Shown here: piece after piece, positions 10,745 to 21,864 of the stretch
Layout: every line of letters starts with the position of its first letter
How positions within the stretch are numbered: position 1 is the first letter of the stretch
DNA from: Ceriagrion tenellum
Lineage: Eukaryota; Arthropoda; Insecta; Odonata; Coenagrionidae
Direction: 5' to 3'
DNA length: 64,000 nucleotides
NCBI GenBank assembly: GCA_963169105.1
Contig: OY720639.1
Location: forward strand, 119,929,117 to 119,993,116
The notes under the pieces: generated by a model
Databases searched by the model: none
What the model saw: only the letters and a program-made list of their open reading frames with translations
What the model was told of the DNA's origin: nothing
Position numbers and translations under genes: made by a program

Positions 10745-11185
10745 AAGACGGTAATAATAATAATATTTATTGATTCCAGGACATGTGAATGTACATGTAT
10801 AGAACAGGTCAGAAAGCAGTGCAGGATGAAAAAATTATAATAATAATAAAATACATACATTTACACAATACCTATTTACAGGAATGAAAAAATATAACAA
10901 TAATACATAGAGCAGCAGCATTGTCACAAAGCTAATATATTATTTACAATTAGATATGGATAAGAATTCATCGGTCGAATAGCAAGTATGCTGGGATAAA
11001 AAATTATAAAATTTAGACTTAAATAATGGGAATTTACCAATTTCCCTTAAATCCCTAGGTAGGGTATTCATAAATTTAACACCTGCATAACTCGGATTCT
11101 TTGAGAACATGGCAGTGTTGTGGGTAACTACTCTTAAGTCTTTACATCCTCGCGTGTTATACACGAGGTGGCTACTAGTGAGCAT
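10745..11185 (-). pseudogene. LINE-C C-terminus and 3' end
   Basis: Minus-strand frame 10940-11185 contains FSKNPSYAGVKFMNTLPRDL and a lysine-rich end finishing YSTDEFL, matching the C-terminus of Jockey/CR1-type reverse transcriptases (F.KSP.Y.G.K..N.LP ... YS..EFL). A 3' UTR follows, ending in a (taat/aat)n run at 10751-10770. The retained frame is open, but only the last ~80 codons are present. Confidence 0.75.
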
Positions 11186-11199
11186 TTCAAGGCAAAGAG

Positions 11200-11770
11200 G
11201 CTACATCTACAAAACACCCTGCAAGCAACCACTATGGTGTGTGGCACGGGGTGATTCCATACCAGGCATGCAGCATTCATCCCAGTTTAAATCAGATTCG
11301 CGCACGTTTCCCCGGAACGCAAGGCGCAGGCCAAAAGCAGTCAGGACAAAAGTGCGAAGTCAGACAGGGCAACTAGGAGTGTGATACGTAGAATTACATG
11401 CTACCATGCAGTACACTACTCAAGATACAAGCACTGGTTAGTATTATTAAAGCGACAAATGAATATCACAAGGTACTAAATCATGCAACAGTATATCATG
11501 CCGGAGATAGCGTTCGAGGTTGGTAGCTAATAATCATATTGAGATATTTAGCATTGCTAAAAAAACCTTTTTCCTCCAGTCAGTATCCTAGAACTATCTA
11601 TAAATCTATCGCAACTATTATGGTCCCTTATTGTGCGCGGAAAAATGACATTTTAAATCTATCGATTCTGCAGTCTATTTCCTTAATCTTATTCCAGACC
11701 TTCAGAATTGTGGCCCGTCACGTTATTATATCTTAATTGTCATCGCAGTGCTTTCGTCCATATCTAGTAT
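11200..11770 (-). mobile_element. LINE-H-related 3' end, third subfamily
   Basis: On the minus strand a relic of the FFPRTIRDHNS C-terminus lies at about 11590-11700, followed by a long 3' UTR and a terminal hairpin at 11205-11245 (outer stem CCC..GC / GCAGGG, inner ACC/GGT) and a gtagatgtag tail. The UTR block with caggccaaaagcagtcagga is shared with 13095-13320. Confidence 0.65.
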
Positions 11771-12864
11771 TGTTTACAATGTAAAACAAGTGATAAACCC
11801 TTAAATTTGGTGACCATCGGACAAAAACTGGCGAAATGATAATACCCTACTGTAACCACGAAAACACCTCCGACGTAAAAAAAATGCAATAAAATATTCA
11901 CTTACAAAGGCTCCAACAAATCCACAGCTCGACTCCAGCTGGACGTACTTTTGGAGTTTTTGAACATTTCACGCTTCTTCTGCGACATCGCGGAGCACCA
12001 AGAGGCCACAAACTCGCTATTCACGCAAAAAAAACGACACACAACCTCACTCACAACTTCACCAACTCACCACGAGAGACACGTTACATAATTCACAACA
12101 TTCTTTCCATAATCCAACATTCAAACGACACAACTGAAGAATAACTGTTGGGAGACTTTTTTTTCCAGTAGGCACAGTGCGGTCATCGTTCGGATGGAGG
12201 AAGTACGTCGAGCCTCACCATCGGACACAAGTGGACTGAAAGATCTTGAACGACTAAAAATCCGATCCACTTAGTCAGTGCCTCGCTCCTCAATATTGGC
12301 CAATGGAATAGGGACTATCTCACGACAAATTCATAACCTAATATGCTGCCCAAACTTCCTTATCTTCAGTCCCTGAAGACAGGGGATTTTCTGGACGAGG
12401 CGGGCGTTATTCTTTTTCGGCCCACGCGAATGCGATCTCCAAGAGATAAAGGGAAAGAGCAAAAATAAGTTAGCGACACCTTTAAGCTAAGCAAATGGGT
12501 ATGCGTCAAACAATATGCTGGTTGCTAAGTAACCCGACGCGTCTTGGGGGAAGGGAAATCTTTCCCCGGGATCCGAGTCGCTGCCGTCGGGCAATTGGCT
12601 CAAGGTTTCGAGGGCTTCGGTAACCCTGACGACTGCGCGTCAAACACACGCGGCAATCACTGTTGTGCGAGCTGTACAGAGAACACGACCACGGCAAAAC
12701 AGTAGGCTGATGGTTGGATATGCAAGTAATAAGGAACCAGAGCGGTTTAAATCCAATTAGACCCTGGCGAGTATATGAGAGGAAAAAACATACCATTGCA
12801 GGCAACAAGAGAAGGTAGGCGCGATGTGGTGGAATTTCAACATTACGAAGAACAGAAATAGGAA
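11771..12864. other. Unassigned spacer
   Basis: No coding family, inverted repeat or RNA gene recognised. A minus-strand open frame of 100 codons at 12506-12808 shows no domain I can identify. Confidence 0.4.
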
Positions 12865-13080
12865 TTTTTCACTAAATCATCATCATTGACGTTCAATCCT
12901 AAGATTGGTCGACTGCAGCCCTCCGCCCTTCCCTATCTAATGCTAGGTACCTTACGTCCTGGTAATTCTTTCCATGTACTTGCCTCTTTATTTGGTTCAT
13001 GAACTTATTCCTGTACTTTACCTTCAATCATGTTCTTTATAAACCCATTGTGCCTCGGCGTGTGTCCAATCCATGTCATG
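12865..13080 (-). pseudogene. LINE-A 3' end relic
   Basis: Minus strand gives W-I-G-H-T-P-R-H-N-G-F, then a K/E-rich stretch and LALDREGRRAAVDQS, equivalent to the ends of the copies at 1185-1430 and 20.9-21.06 kb. Frame changes occur between the blocks. Confidence 0.7.
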
Positions 13081-13094
13081 AAATATGTCGTGGT

Positions 13095-13320
13095 ATGCTA
13101 CACAAGCTATAAACAAGTGGTTGTGGGGGAAACTGTGGAAACTCATCCCCGCTGAAATCAAAACCGCACACGTTCCCCTGGATGCCAGGCGCAGGCCAAA
13201 AGCAGTCAGGACAACAGTGCGCGATCAGCACAGAAACTAGGCAAGTGATACACAGAAGAGCATTACCATGGAGTACACTACTAAAGATATAACTACCGGA
13301 TAGTATTTCACATTTAATAA
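13095..13320 (-). mobile_element. LINE-H-related 3' UTR fragment
   Basis: Shares with 11200-11420 the blocks gcgcaggccaaaagcagtcagga and taccatg.agtacactactaaagata. The terminal hairpin is decayed (ataaacaagtggttgtggggg). Confidence 0.55.
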
Positions 13321-13363
13321 CCTCTCAAGAAAGAGAAAAAAAATTTTAGACCGCACTTCAGTT

Positions 13364-13929
13364 AAGGTAGTTTGAGCGAAATATCATATTACCTGGAAAG
13401 CAATGATTTTGGTCTCATTTTAAAGAAAATATAAGTATCACCCTTCCATTTACACAAAAAATCCAACCCTTTACCACGTTACTTTCCGAGATATTTGCCA
13501 GAAAATACCAGCCCTTTTACATGGGAAACAGTACGTGTATGCACTCCAGAGAGAACTTATTTAACAAATGAGGAAGTTCTAACACCTAGATATCGTCAAT
13601 AAATCAACAGCGTGTAGGTTGTGTGTGTTATCTCAACTAATTTTGAAAATTTAACATTACTGTCACCGTAGTAAATTCTTCGGGATCACAATAAACCTTC
13701 CCTTTTGATGGAGTTTCAAATGTACCTCGTGAAAAACATGAGTCAAGTTAATGATTTATTCGGATATTTTCATTTGATTACTTACAATTTCTGTCATAGA
13801 AGAGTATATTATTGCATCATAAATAATGCAATATTTAATTCGTGTGTCTCACAGCAGGTGAAATTAAAAGGTATGATTCGAATATGGTCTCTATTATGAT
13901 TAGGGAACTATCTCGCTCGCACTACCTTA
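13364..13929 (-). mobile_element. M1 element copy c
   Basis: Complete copy in reverse orientation: starts ttaaggtagtttgagcgaaa and ends gcgagatagt-type sequence, reversed as actatctcgctcgcactaccttaa. Internal blocks match copies b and d. Repeat family N begins about 10 bp downstream. Confidence 0.8.
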
Positions 13930-13939
13930 AGTAAATCAA

Positions 13940-14880
13940 ATTTTTGTTGAAAATACCATACATATGGTAGGGAATATAAATGATGCAAGATTTTATTTTC
14001 CGAGTTTGGTCTTACTAAAAGTATTTTTGGGTATGAGTAGGGTTTACGGTGCGCAATGCGAAATTCATGCGAAAATCGTCTGTAAATATGTTTTTCATTT
14101 TTCGGCACGATACCGTCATATATACTAGGAATTAATATAATAATATGAGAGGTGTATTTTCGCATTTAGGAGAAGATATAGACATACGCCATCGAATTAT
14201 TCCGAAATATATGTCAAGTGCCGTAAGGATGCGTGTCAAAATAGAATTAAATAGCAAAGACAACTTTCAGCATGTGTCGTTATTGCAGCGGTACCGAAGG
14301 AAACTTGGTGGCAATCGCCTGCACGACGCGCGACGTCAAAGGGGCGAAAGCTGGTGTAGAATGGAGCGGGGAGAAGAGGACAGGACTCGATATGGCTCGG
14401 TTTAAGGTGTTTGGAGTAAACATTGCAATGACTTTTCAGGCGAGTCCAAAAAAAATCTTGGACCACACCTCACTTTGCTGCATCAATTTCTTCGTTGGAA
14501 ATAATACAGGTTTTAATATAAACGATGCAATGATTACATTTTTTAAATTTCATCACCATTAATGAATATCTTGGATTTACGGCGCGGAATTCGAAATTAA
14601 GCGAAATCCGTACATAAATACGTGTTTTTTTTAAATATATACATGCATACCAATCACGCCGTTCCTTTCCGGAGTAGGTACAGTCAAAAAGTTTCACTCA
14701 CAAATGCATATTTGTACGCCTAACTCAGCTTCAATAATTTCCTCCCTACTGACCTATCCTTGCAAACCTCGTTCGGCATAATAGCTTGACATTCAATTGG
14801 CACCATAATAATAACATTAAAAGCACGTTTTCGCGTTTAGGAGAAAATCTGTGCGTATATCATCGATATATTTCGACTGG
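13940..14880 (+). repeat. Repeat family N, two related segments
   Basis: Segments 13940-14240 and 14480-14870 share ttacgg.gcg.aattc.aa, tgtaaatatg/cataaatacg and cgtttaggagaa.at blocks. The second is interrupted by a LINE 3' end (14636-14780). Reverse copies lie at 22010-22160 and 52960-53150, each next to an M1 element. No coding content seen. Confidence 0.55.
14636..14780 (-). mobile_element. LINE-D 3' end inserted in repeat N
   Basis: Nearly the same as the 3' terminal part of the longer copy at 17040-17525: atacatgcataccaatcac, ggagtaggtacagtc, ttgtacgcctaactc.gcttcaataatttcctcc. Sense is the minus strand and the element ends in the tail (catgtat)-like repeats. Confidence 0.75.
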
Positions 14881-14883
14881 ATG

Positions 14884-15199
14884 GGATATTTAGGGAGGCG
14901 ACCGACAGCTAAGGTCATTTGCGCCACAGGGGACAGAATAAGGGAGGACGGGCGGATAGAAACCCGGCGTCGGCATTAGCCTGCTCTTAACGACAGGCGC
15001 CAAGGGAACTATTGAACGACTCATCCGACAGACGGAGTACTGCACTTGAAGTGCCCTCCTCAAGACACTCAAGTAGAGGGATCAGATTTTCTCCGAAAAC
15101 CCAATACCTACTTGAGTATCTCCTCCTCCGCATGTATTTGAACCCTGGCCGTCCGTATGGTTAGCCAGCACTCTAGCCACCACACCAGCCCGATCCCCG
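14884..15199 (-). mobile_element. tRNA-derived SINE (family S1), copy 2
   Basis: Full-length relative of 5958-6256. Minus-strand A box TGGCTAGAGTGCTGG and B box GGGTTCAAATAC; body blocks cgccgggtttctatccgcc and gcgcaaatgacctTagctg are conserved. Confidence 0.8.
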
Positions 15200-15290
15200 A
15201 ATTATTTAATAATAGTTATAATTTATTTATCCATTCTAAGAACAAATAAAATGTTGTCTTTTATGACTTTGTGGTAATCCATTTATAATA

Positions 15291-15423
15291 AATAAGACAA
15301 TGGATAAGTCTGTTAGAACTTTTGCTAAAACCACAGCCGAAACCCGGGTCGTGTTTTTAACTTGTGTTTTTAAACTCTGTGGTTTTAGTAAAAGCTCTAA
15401 CAAATTTATCCATTGTCTTATTC
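15291..15423. mobile_element. Small foldback element
   Basis: Arms 15291-15339 and 15378-15423 are inverted repeats of about 48 bp (aataagacaatggataa ... ttatccattgtcttatt) with a 38 bp centre. No coding content; superfamily not determined. Confidence 0.75.
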
Positions 15424-16100
15424 CTTGTATTGTAAGAACCTTTCATGCACACATTACATTACAAATAAAAAGGCTAAATTGGGAATCCCTTTTTAGGCAT
15501 TGCCATGTATTTGGGAAACCTCATAAACAAATTAAATTTCAAATAGTGGAGAATGAAAAAAAACGAAACGATGTGTCCAGTGAAATATATACGAGTTTCG
15601 AAATATACCTATGCCAAGTACCAAATGACTACGGGAGGAAATAGCATTTTATTGTCAAGAAACCAAATCGGTAATATACCCACGTACGCAAAGTTGAACG
15701 CAAATCTGTAATCCAACGAAAATCGCTCCAACCAACTGGAAGAGAATGTATATCTCCTGCTAACCAACCCTCTACCCGTCTCCAATATATAATCGTACAC
15801 ACACATGACTCACCGCCGCTTCCGAGAAGGACAAGACAACACCCGACTTCACCTCGAGCCTGCCGCTCTCTTTATCGCTCGCTCCCTCTACTATCGGTCA
15901 CCTCACTGTGCGCGCCCATGCGCTCGTCATCTTGGAACGGGGAAGGAAAAGTTTAGTGAACATTCAATCAGGATTAAGGGGGGGGGGTGGCTTCATTTTA
16001 GGCATGCCCTATAACCTATCTTGATCTTAACATATATTATAGAGTAATACTTCCACTATCGTATACAGTAAAAATACTACTAAGCCAATTTTCGAAATCA
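15424..16100. other. Unassigned spacer
   Basis: Nothing recognised; a G run lies near 15979. Confidence 0.4.
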
Positions 16101-16103
16101 AGA

Positions 16104-16300
16104 GTGAAACCTGGCGTAAGCGGAACCTGAGTTAAACGTGATCCTGTTCATCCGGAAAAAAGTTAGTCCCGGCGATGGTAATAGGGTTTTACACGCATTT
16201 GTACCCTGTGCTGAACGGAAAATGTAAAACGCGGAAACGGAATTCATTCGCGGGCACGTGAACCTCGGTTAAGCGGCATTGCAAAAAAAAATCGAATTAA
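16104..16300 (+). mobile_element. pogo/Tigger-type 5' terminal region
   Basis: Begins agagtgaaacctggcgtaag, close to the CAGTGAAACCT start of pogo/Tigger inverted repeats, and contains repeated c.taagcgg and gaacct motifs. It lies directly upstream of a pogo transposase relic. The right terminus was not found. Confidence 0.5.
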
Positions 16301-16319
16301 ACATGAAGAAGAATAAAAC

Positions 16320-16690
16320 AAGTTAATTTGGAAATCGTTTGTGCGAACTGGATGGAGGAATGTTCCGTTGTCAGGTCCAACGGTGTAAGAAAAGGCGAAC
16401 TCCTTAGCAGTTTCTTTAGGAGAACTAGATTTTAAGGCCTCGAATGGTTGGCTGGAGAGTTTGAGAGCAAGATATAATGTTGTTTAGAGAAGTTATGTCG
16501 GCGAGTCGACCGACGTGGATATGGAAACTGTACAGGACTGGAAAGGCATGGTTCAAGAAAAAATTAAAGACTATCAACCATGTGATATCTACAACGGGGA
16601 TGAAACCAAAATGCTTTTTCAGGGCACAGCGGTCTAGAACATTAAGTGTTAAAGGAGAAAACTGCAAGGGTTTGTATGCATTTTCGAGTT
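16320..16690 (+). pseudogene. pogo/Tigger transposase relic
   Basis: One reading frame from 16341 gives NVPLSGPTV, stop, EKANSLAVSLG, FKASNGWLESL, then later VDMETVQDWKG and DIYNGDETKMLFQG. This is the order of the CENP-B-type DNA-binding region (PVSGP..., SNGWLE.F) and the first catalytic aspartate block (DIYN.DETGLFF) of pogo-family DDE transposases. Several in-frame stops (after PTV, YNVV and AV) and the loss of the remaining DDE residues make it inactive. A full-length pogo transposase is several hundred residues; about 110 codons remain here. Confidence 0.8.
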
Positions 16691-16814
16691 CTGTTTCTTG
16701 AAATTAGTTAAAGCGCTCACTGCGTTTCTCAAATAAATGTCTCAAATTTAGGCAAAAGAATTCAATATGCGTTAAAATATCAGAAGGTATCAAAATTGAA
16801 AAAAATTAATGGCA

Positions 16815-16884
16815 TATTCACGTTCATTCGTTTATTTTTATAAAACGTATATTCGCGTTCATTCGTTTATTTTTATAAAATGTG
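16815..16884 (+). repeat. 35 bp tandem duplication
   Basis: tattcacgttcattcgttta is repeated 35 bp later as tattcgcgttcattcgttta with the same following sequence. Confidence 0.85.
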
Positions 16885-17039
16885 TCCATTGAAATATGTA
16901 TGTGTAGCACAGTCTCTCTCTCTCTTCCACTGACCACGACCTTTGTAATGCAATCCTCTTGACCTACAGCTAAAAAGAACGAGGTAACCCTCTACGGACG
17001 GAATTATGAATCATCAGCATGAAAAAAATACTGCTACTA

Positions 17040-17525
17040 TATTACATACATACCAATCACACCGCTCCCTTCCGGGGTGTACACAGTCACAAAGTTTCAC
17101 TCATAAATACATATTTGTACACCTAACTCTGCTTCAATAATTTCCTCCGTACTGACCTGTCCTTGCAAACCTCTTTTGCCTCATCTACCCCCATACACCG
17201 CTTCATACATGCCCTCCTGTTTTTAAGACTCCTAATATTCCTCCTCCTAAGAATTTCCTCAACCACATTCAACAATAACTTTTTCGGCCTACCTCTACCT
17301 CTCGCACCATTCATTTCACTCTTACATATCTGTTTCGTTATTCGACTCTCGTCAATTCATTCTCTCAACATGGCCAAACCAACGAAGCACACTCCTTTCA
17401 TATATGTCCATTACTGGAGCATCTAACCCATATTCATTTATTACCCACTCATTCCTGACTCCATCCATCCTACTTTTTCCGCAAACACTCCTCAGATAAC
17501 TCATACCCACGGCATTTAGTCTATC
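17040..17525 (-). pseudogene. LINE-D reverse transcriptase C-terminus and 3' end
   Basis: Minus strand from 17525 reads RLNAVGMSYLRSVCGKSRMD, then NEWVINEYGLDAPVMD, SVLRWFGHVERMN, stop, and after a frame shift NGARGRGRPKKLL and a C-terminal basic region ending KLLKQS and stop. This is the well-known post-catalytic RT region (R.VCG.SR.D, RWFGHVERM, RGRPKK). A 3' UTR follows, ending at about 17040 in a tatgtatgtaat tail. Stops and a shift make it dead. A second 3' end of the family lies at 14636-14780. Confidence 0.85.
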
Positions 17526-17658
17526 AATTAAAAAAAATGCTATTTAAGCATTAAAAAAATGCACATTATTTTGATGATAATATTTATTTTGAAATGCGAC
17601 GTATTTGTATTGTATATATTAATCTTAAAAATTACTTTTTTAAATAATATTTACAAAA

Positions 17659-17970
17659 GGCATACTTCAACATTACCTTCATAGCGTACATTCTTAAATT
17701 TTTCCCAATTTTTTCTCCACATATGCCAGCTGAAACTATTTATTTCAGAGTTCCACCAGGCATGCCATCGTCTGTGAATGGTGTCACACATTCATCTATT
17801 TACATTGTCTGACAAACCGCTGAAAGAGACGCAACTTTCCACGCACTTAATCCGAAGGGTTACAATTCTGTCTAATGCAGCAACTAAACAGAAAAGCCTA
17901 TCAGGAGGTAGATATTTAAGTGATTTTTGAAACGTAACAAATCTGACTCGCTCGTCCAAAGAGGGTTAAT
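17659..17970 (-). repeat. Repeat family R, copy 1, coding-like
   Basis: Related segments lie at 50611-50918 and 55506-55699. In the minus strand one frame runs about 105 codons with a single TGA: it begins near DERVRFVTFQKSLKYL, passes through LVAALDRIVTLRIKCVESCV, meets TGA, then continues MCDTIHRRWHAWWNSEINSF. The TGA falls at the same codon in all three copies. I do not recognise the protein; it may be part of an unclassified mobile element or a retrocopy. Confidence 0.55.
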
Positions 17971-18186
17971 CAACAAACTCACGTAAGAGACCGCGCGACA
18001 TTCGGCGTCGTTGTCTTGTCAGTCCATTCAGTCCAAAATATTCGATATCCTCAAAAGGAGTCGATCTTCGATGCTCGGATGTTTTTTACGAGCGCCCTGC
18101 CGGTAAACATGTCTATCGGCAATAAAATCATGGGCATTGAAACTTTCCCAGGCCGACCTCGACCGCTGCTCCCATCCACGTGAGTA

Positions 18187-18753
18187 CGTAAGGTAGTCCG
18201 AGCGAGATAGTTATCTAGTCATAATAGAGACCATATTGGAATTATAAGTTATAATTTCGTCAGCTGTAGGACACATCAATTAAATTTTGCATTATAATCG
18301 GTGCAATAATATAGTTTTATATGAAAGAAATGGTAAATAATTAAATGAAAATATCCAAATAAGTATCTAGCTTGACTCATTTTGTTCGCGCGATGCGATT
18401 GAAAGTACTTCAAAGAGGAAGGTTTTTCTCGATGCCGAAGAAATTACAGCGGTGACAATATGTTTAATTCTCAAAAATAGTTGAGAAAACACACAAACTA
18501 CACACTGCTGATTTATTGACGACATCTGTGAGTTAGAAATTCCTCATTTTAAAAAAAATAATGTCTCTCTGGAGTGTATAAACGTACCATTTTCCATGTA
18601 AAAGGGCTGGTATTTTTTGGCAAATATCTCCGAAATGAATGGGGTAAGGGGTCGAATTTTTGGTGTTGTTTGAAGGGTGAGATATTTTTCTTCAAAATGA
18701 GACCAAATTCATTGATTTATAGGAAAAAAGATACTTCGCTCAAACTTCCTTAA
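18187..18753 (+). mobile_element. M1 element copy d
   Basis: Complete copy: left taaggtagtccgagcgagat, right cgctcaaacttccttaa. All internal blocks are present, and the open spacing agrees with copies b and k. Confidence 0.8.
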
Positions 18754-19332
18754 TGTAAAAATAAAAAAAGGTCCCTTCAGTCGATGGTATCCGAGGCTCG
18801 GGGAACTCGCTCCCAGTGCAAAGCACAATGAGTGAGCCCTCGGCTATAGACAGAGACACGCGGATCAGCTTGGATCAGTGATCCAGAAAGTGATTAATCC
18901 CTCCCGAGCTAAATTTAGTTAGGCGGTGCGTTAAAAGCCTTCCACATACGTCCCTCGCCAAGGTCATCGTGAGACGAAAGGAGGCCGATTACGCAAATAT
19001 CTCGCGCAACCATCGCCATTTTGATCTATTCACCGAGAATGAAAGTTAGACAGAGACGGCGATATTTTGCATTGGTTACGATGATACCTAAATGAGATTA
19101 GAGCGTTCTTTTCGCACACGTCCAGATTGGCGCGAATCTTTGCAAACTCGTACTCATAAGTAATGTGTGTCGATATAAGCGGAAACAATTGCACGTAATC
19201 TACTTATTTTCATGGCAAATTTATAGTATTTCAACGCGAAGGTTCAAAGCTCTTGATATGTATTTCGAAAAATAAGGTGAAATATGTACAGATTTCCTCC
19301 TAAACGCGGCAACATACCTTTCATATTATTAC
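18754..19332. other. Unassigned spacer
   Basis: No coding or repeat family recognised. Confidence 0.4.
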
Positions 19333-19420
19333 AGTGAAACATGTATAAAGCGATCACCCACAGTTCCGCGGAAAAATGGTCGTTAAGAGGGGTGGTCATT
19401 CGACAGGGGTTCAGTTTCTA
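19333..19420 (+). mobile_element. pogo/Tigger-type terminal repeat
   Basis: After TA, the sequence starts CAGTGAAACATGTATAAAGC and carries the motifs aaaatggtcgttaagagggg and tggtcatt, which recur in the reverse-facing block at 21865-21963. It may be one end of a decayed ~2.6 kb pogo-type element spanning the two, but no transposase lies between them. Confidence 0.5.
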
Positions 19421-19633
19421 GGAGAACATATAATGCAAAATGGAAATACGGAAGACGAAGACTAAAATCCTGGTATGCGTAAGAGAGAAGTTGAATGCAG
19501 AAGCCACCCTAGGGGGAGAGGCACATTTTATCTTTATTTATTTCTTTTCCATTGAAATATTTGCTGATATTATTGGCCTCAGGGCAACGCGCTTTATGAG
19601 GGGAAGGCCGAAGGATCTGGTGTCCTCAACTTA

Positions 19634-20274
19634 TGCCCGCATTCATAGTCGTATTCCTAGGGGTTACCTGGGTATCTCCCAGCCAGGTAACACCTAGGGG
19701 TCCCCTACGCCGAGCGATTCATAAACCTTACCTGAGTAACACCCAGCCAGGGGACGCCTGGGAAAGAGATTTGGCAACAATCCCACGCAAAAATACATAT
19801 GAACGGTTTCGCTGAATGGTTCTCGATGTTTTCGATGCTCATTTCTCACCGTAACCAAGCACGCTATAAACAATAATACAGTATACTGTTACAAAATGTT
19901 GATGAAAAATGATTGAAGGAATATGAGAGAATGATTCAAATATTACTTAAATATTTATGTAATTTGAATGATGAGGAATACGAGGGTGATTCAATAAGTA
20001 CTCGTGTTTGTAAACAGAAGACGTTACTATGGGAAGATGTTGATATTATCGTGTCCTGCCATTAGTACAGTAGTATCAATTCGCCCCACGCGTGGGCAGC
20101 AGTACTGCGTTAGGGGAGCTTTGGGTAAGATTCATGCCTTACCCAGGAAATCGACGGCCTGGGGGAGGGATAGGGGACAACAGTCCCCTGGGTAACGACT
20201 ATGAATACTATTTCTGAGCCAAGGGGCTCCCCCACACCTGGGGGACACCCAGGTAACGACTATGAATACGGCCC
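19634..20274. mobile_element. Foldback element with cattcatagtcg termini
   Basis: The left end gcattcatagtcgt.. ttacctgggtatctccc and the right end, reverse-complemented, gtattcatagtcgttacctg followed by ggtgtcccccag are inverted repeats. Further copies of the terminal motif lie internally (ggtaacgactatgaata at about 20191). The centre has no transposase. The family is unknown. Confidence 0.55.
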
Positions 20275-20496
20275 TTGGTCTCCCCATGTCCCACCGCTCA
20301 GGTGTCACTTTTTGGCTTCCATCTCTTTTGAATCCATTAAAGCTAAGAAATAAGCCAGTCAGAAATATAATTGTAATAATAAATAAATCAATTGCAAAGA
20401 ACAGGCACCGAAAACTTAGATATCATTAGTGTAATAATCAGGTACATTCTACAATAATCATGTAGCAGTCACCCTGAGAGGAGAGAAATTTGATCA

Positions 20497-21090
20497 AATG
20501 GATTCCTCCACTTGTCTCGGATGTACAATCACGTGGAACGGAAGAAGTACAACGGACATCAAGCAAAGATTAGCCCAAGCTAAGACGGCGATCATGGGAA
20601 CTGCTGTGCTCAAAGAAGATAGGCCTACAAAACAGGAAAAAGTATGTGAAAACATTCGAGTGGAACGTAGCACACCAAGAATCGGGAGCATGGGCCATTG
20701 GAAAAGCTGACCAGAACAGAATAGAAGCCTTTGAAACCTGGTGCTGGAGGAAGATGCTGAAGATAAAATGAACGGAAAAATTAAGAAATGATGATGTATA
20801 CGGAAGGGTAGAAGAGGAAAGGACCATATGGAACACCTGACATAAAAGAAGAACCAGATGGATTGAACAACCCTGAGACACAATGGGTTTGTGAAGAACA
20901 TAATTGAAGGCAAAATAGAGGGAAAAGTCCCGATAGAAAGACCAAGGAATAAGTTAACGGACGAAATAAAGAGAAATGTGCATAGGAAGAGATGCCAGGA
21001 GGTAAGGGAGCTAGCATTAGATAGGGAGGAGTGGAGGGCTGTAGTCAATGCATCTTACGATTGAATGACCAATGAGAGATATAATGCAAA
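20497..21090 (+). pseudogene. LINE-A reverse transcriptase C-terminal relic
   Basis: Begins LGCTITWNGRSTTDIKQRLA, the end of the RT palm/thumb (YLG..IT.DGR...EI..RI..A). It then reads, with frame changes, the ETWCWRKMLKIK block, a W-I-E/G-H-like block, VKNIIEGKIEGK, and ends LALDREEWRAV and stop. This is the longest LINE-A copy inside the window and the reference for the copies at 0.4, 12.9 and 48.1 kb. Many stops; not functional. Confidence 0.8.
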
Positions 21091-21126
21091 TGAACGAACG
21101 GCTGATTTGAAAAAAAATGGAAAAAC

Positions 21127-21766
21127 TCTTGAAGAGACGGAAAGCCATCGCAAAGATGGGGTGAGCTTCTTACGGCTAGGCAATGAAATAAAAACAGAAA
21201 ATCTCCAAAAGCCGTAAACAATTGGCACCCTTCGTCAATAAACACCAAAATTTGCTGTCTTTGTATGCTGGGAAAACCACAGCAGAGACCAACCACAGCC
21301 TCTCAACCAAGAATACCCTCCTGTGTTGGTTTACGGGAAAGTTATGTCGATTTGACCACGCTCTTTTTGAGCTGATTCTCCCAGAAGTTGGGCCCATTTG
21401 CGTGTGTGAGTGAGTGATTTTGTGTGCCTGTGTGTGTGCTTGTGTTTATACCAGGCATCCTTAGCGGGGTCTCATTAGCCCCGTGAAGGATCCCAGGTCA
21501 AAACCCAAACATCCTTAGCGGGGTCCCATTAGCCCTTGCAAAGGATCGTATTTGGTTGTGTGTGTGCGTCTGTGTTTGGTCCCTGGCGAGGAAGTAACTT
21601 TCCCGTAAACCAACACAGGAGGGTATTCTTGGTTGAGAGGCTGTGGTTGGTCTCTGCTGTGGTTTTCCCAGCATACCAAGACAGCAAATTTTGGTGTTTA
21701 TTGACGAAGGGTGCCAATTGTTTACGGCTTTTGGAGATTTTCTGTTTTTATTTCTTGAAGAGACGG
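21127..21766. mobile_element. Inverted-repeat insertion with 14 bp direct flanks
   Basis: Arms of about 160 bp (21186-21342 and 21597-21752) are reverse complements at high identity. A 14 bp direct repeat, tcttgaagagacgg, lies at 21127-21140 and 21753-21766, as expected for a target-site duplication. The centre contains catccttagcggggtc twice (21456 and 21509). Matching open frames on opposite strands (…NKHQNLLS.YAGKTTAETN…) are produced by the inverted repeat and do not show a gene. Confidence 0.7.
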
Positions 21767-21864
21767 TTTTGCTAAAACCTATGTACATGGCGTTTATTTC
21801 CTCATAATTTAATGGCTCCTGGGAAATTTCAATGCAAATTACTTTGATGTACACAAACATAAAT

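Noticed and set aside
10395..10745. 116-codon plus-strand frame
   Set aside because: It runs through the hairpin element E1 and is explained by the palindrome.
21222..21717. Near-identical peptides (NKHQNLLS.YAGKTTAETN) on opposite strands, suggesting a duplicated gene
   Set aside because: They are the two arms of an inverted repeat; there is no start context, domain or further coding sequence.
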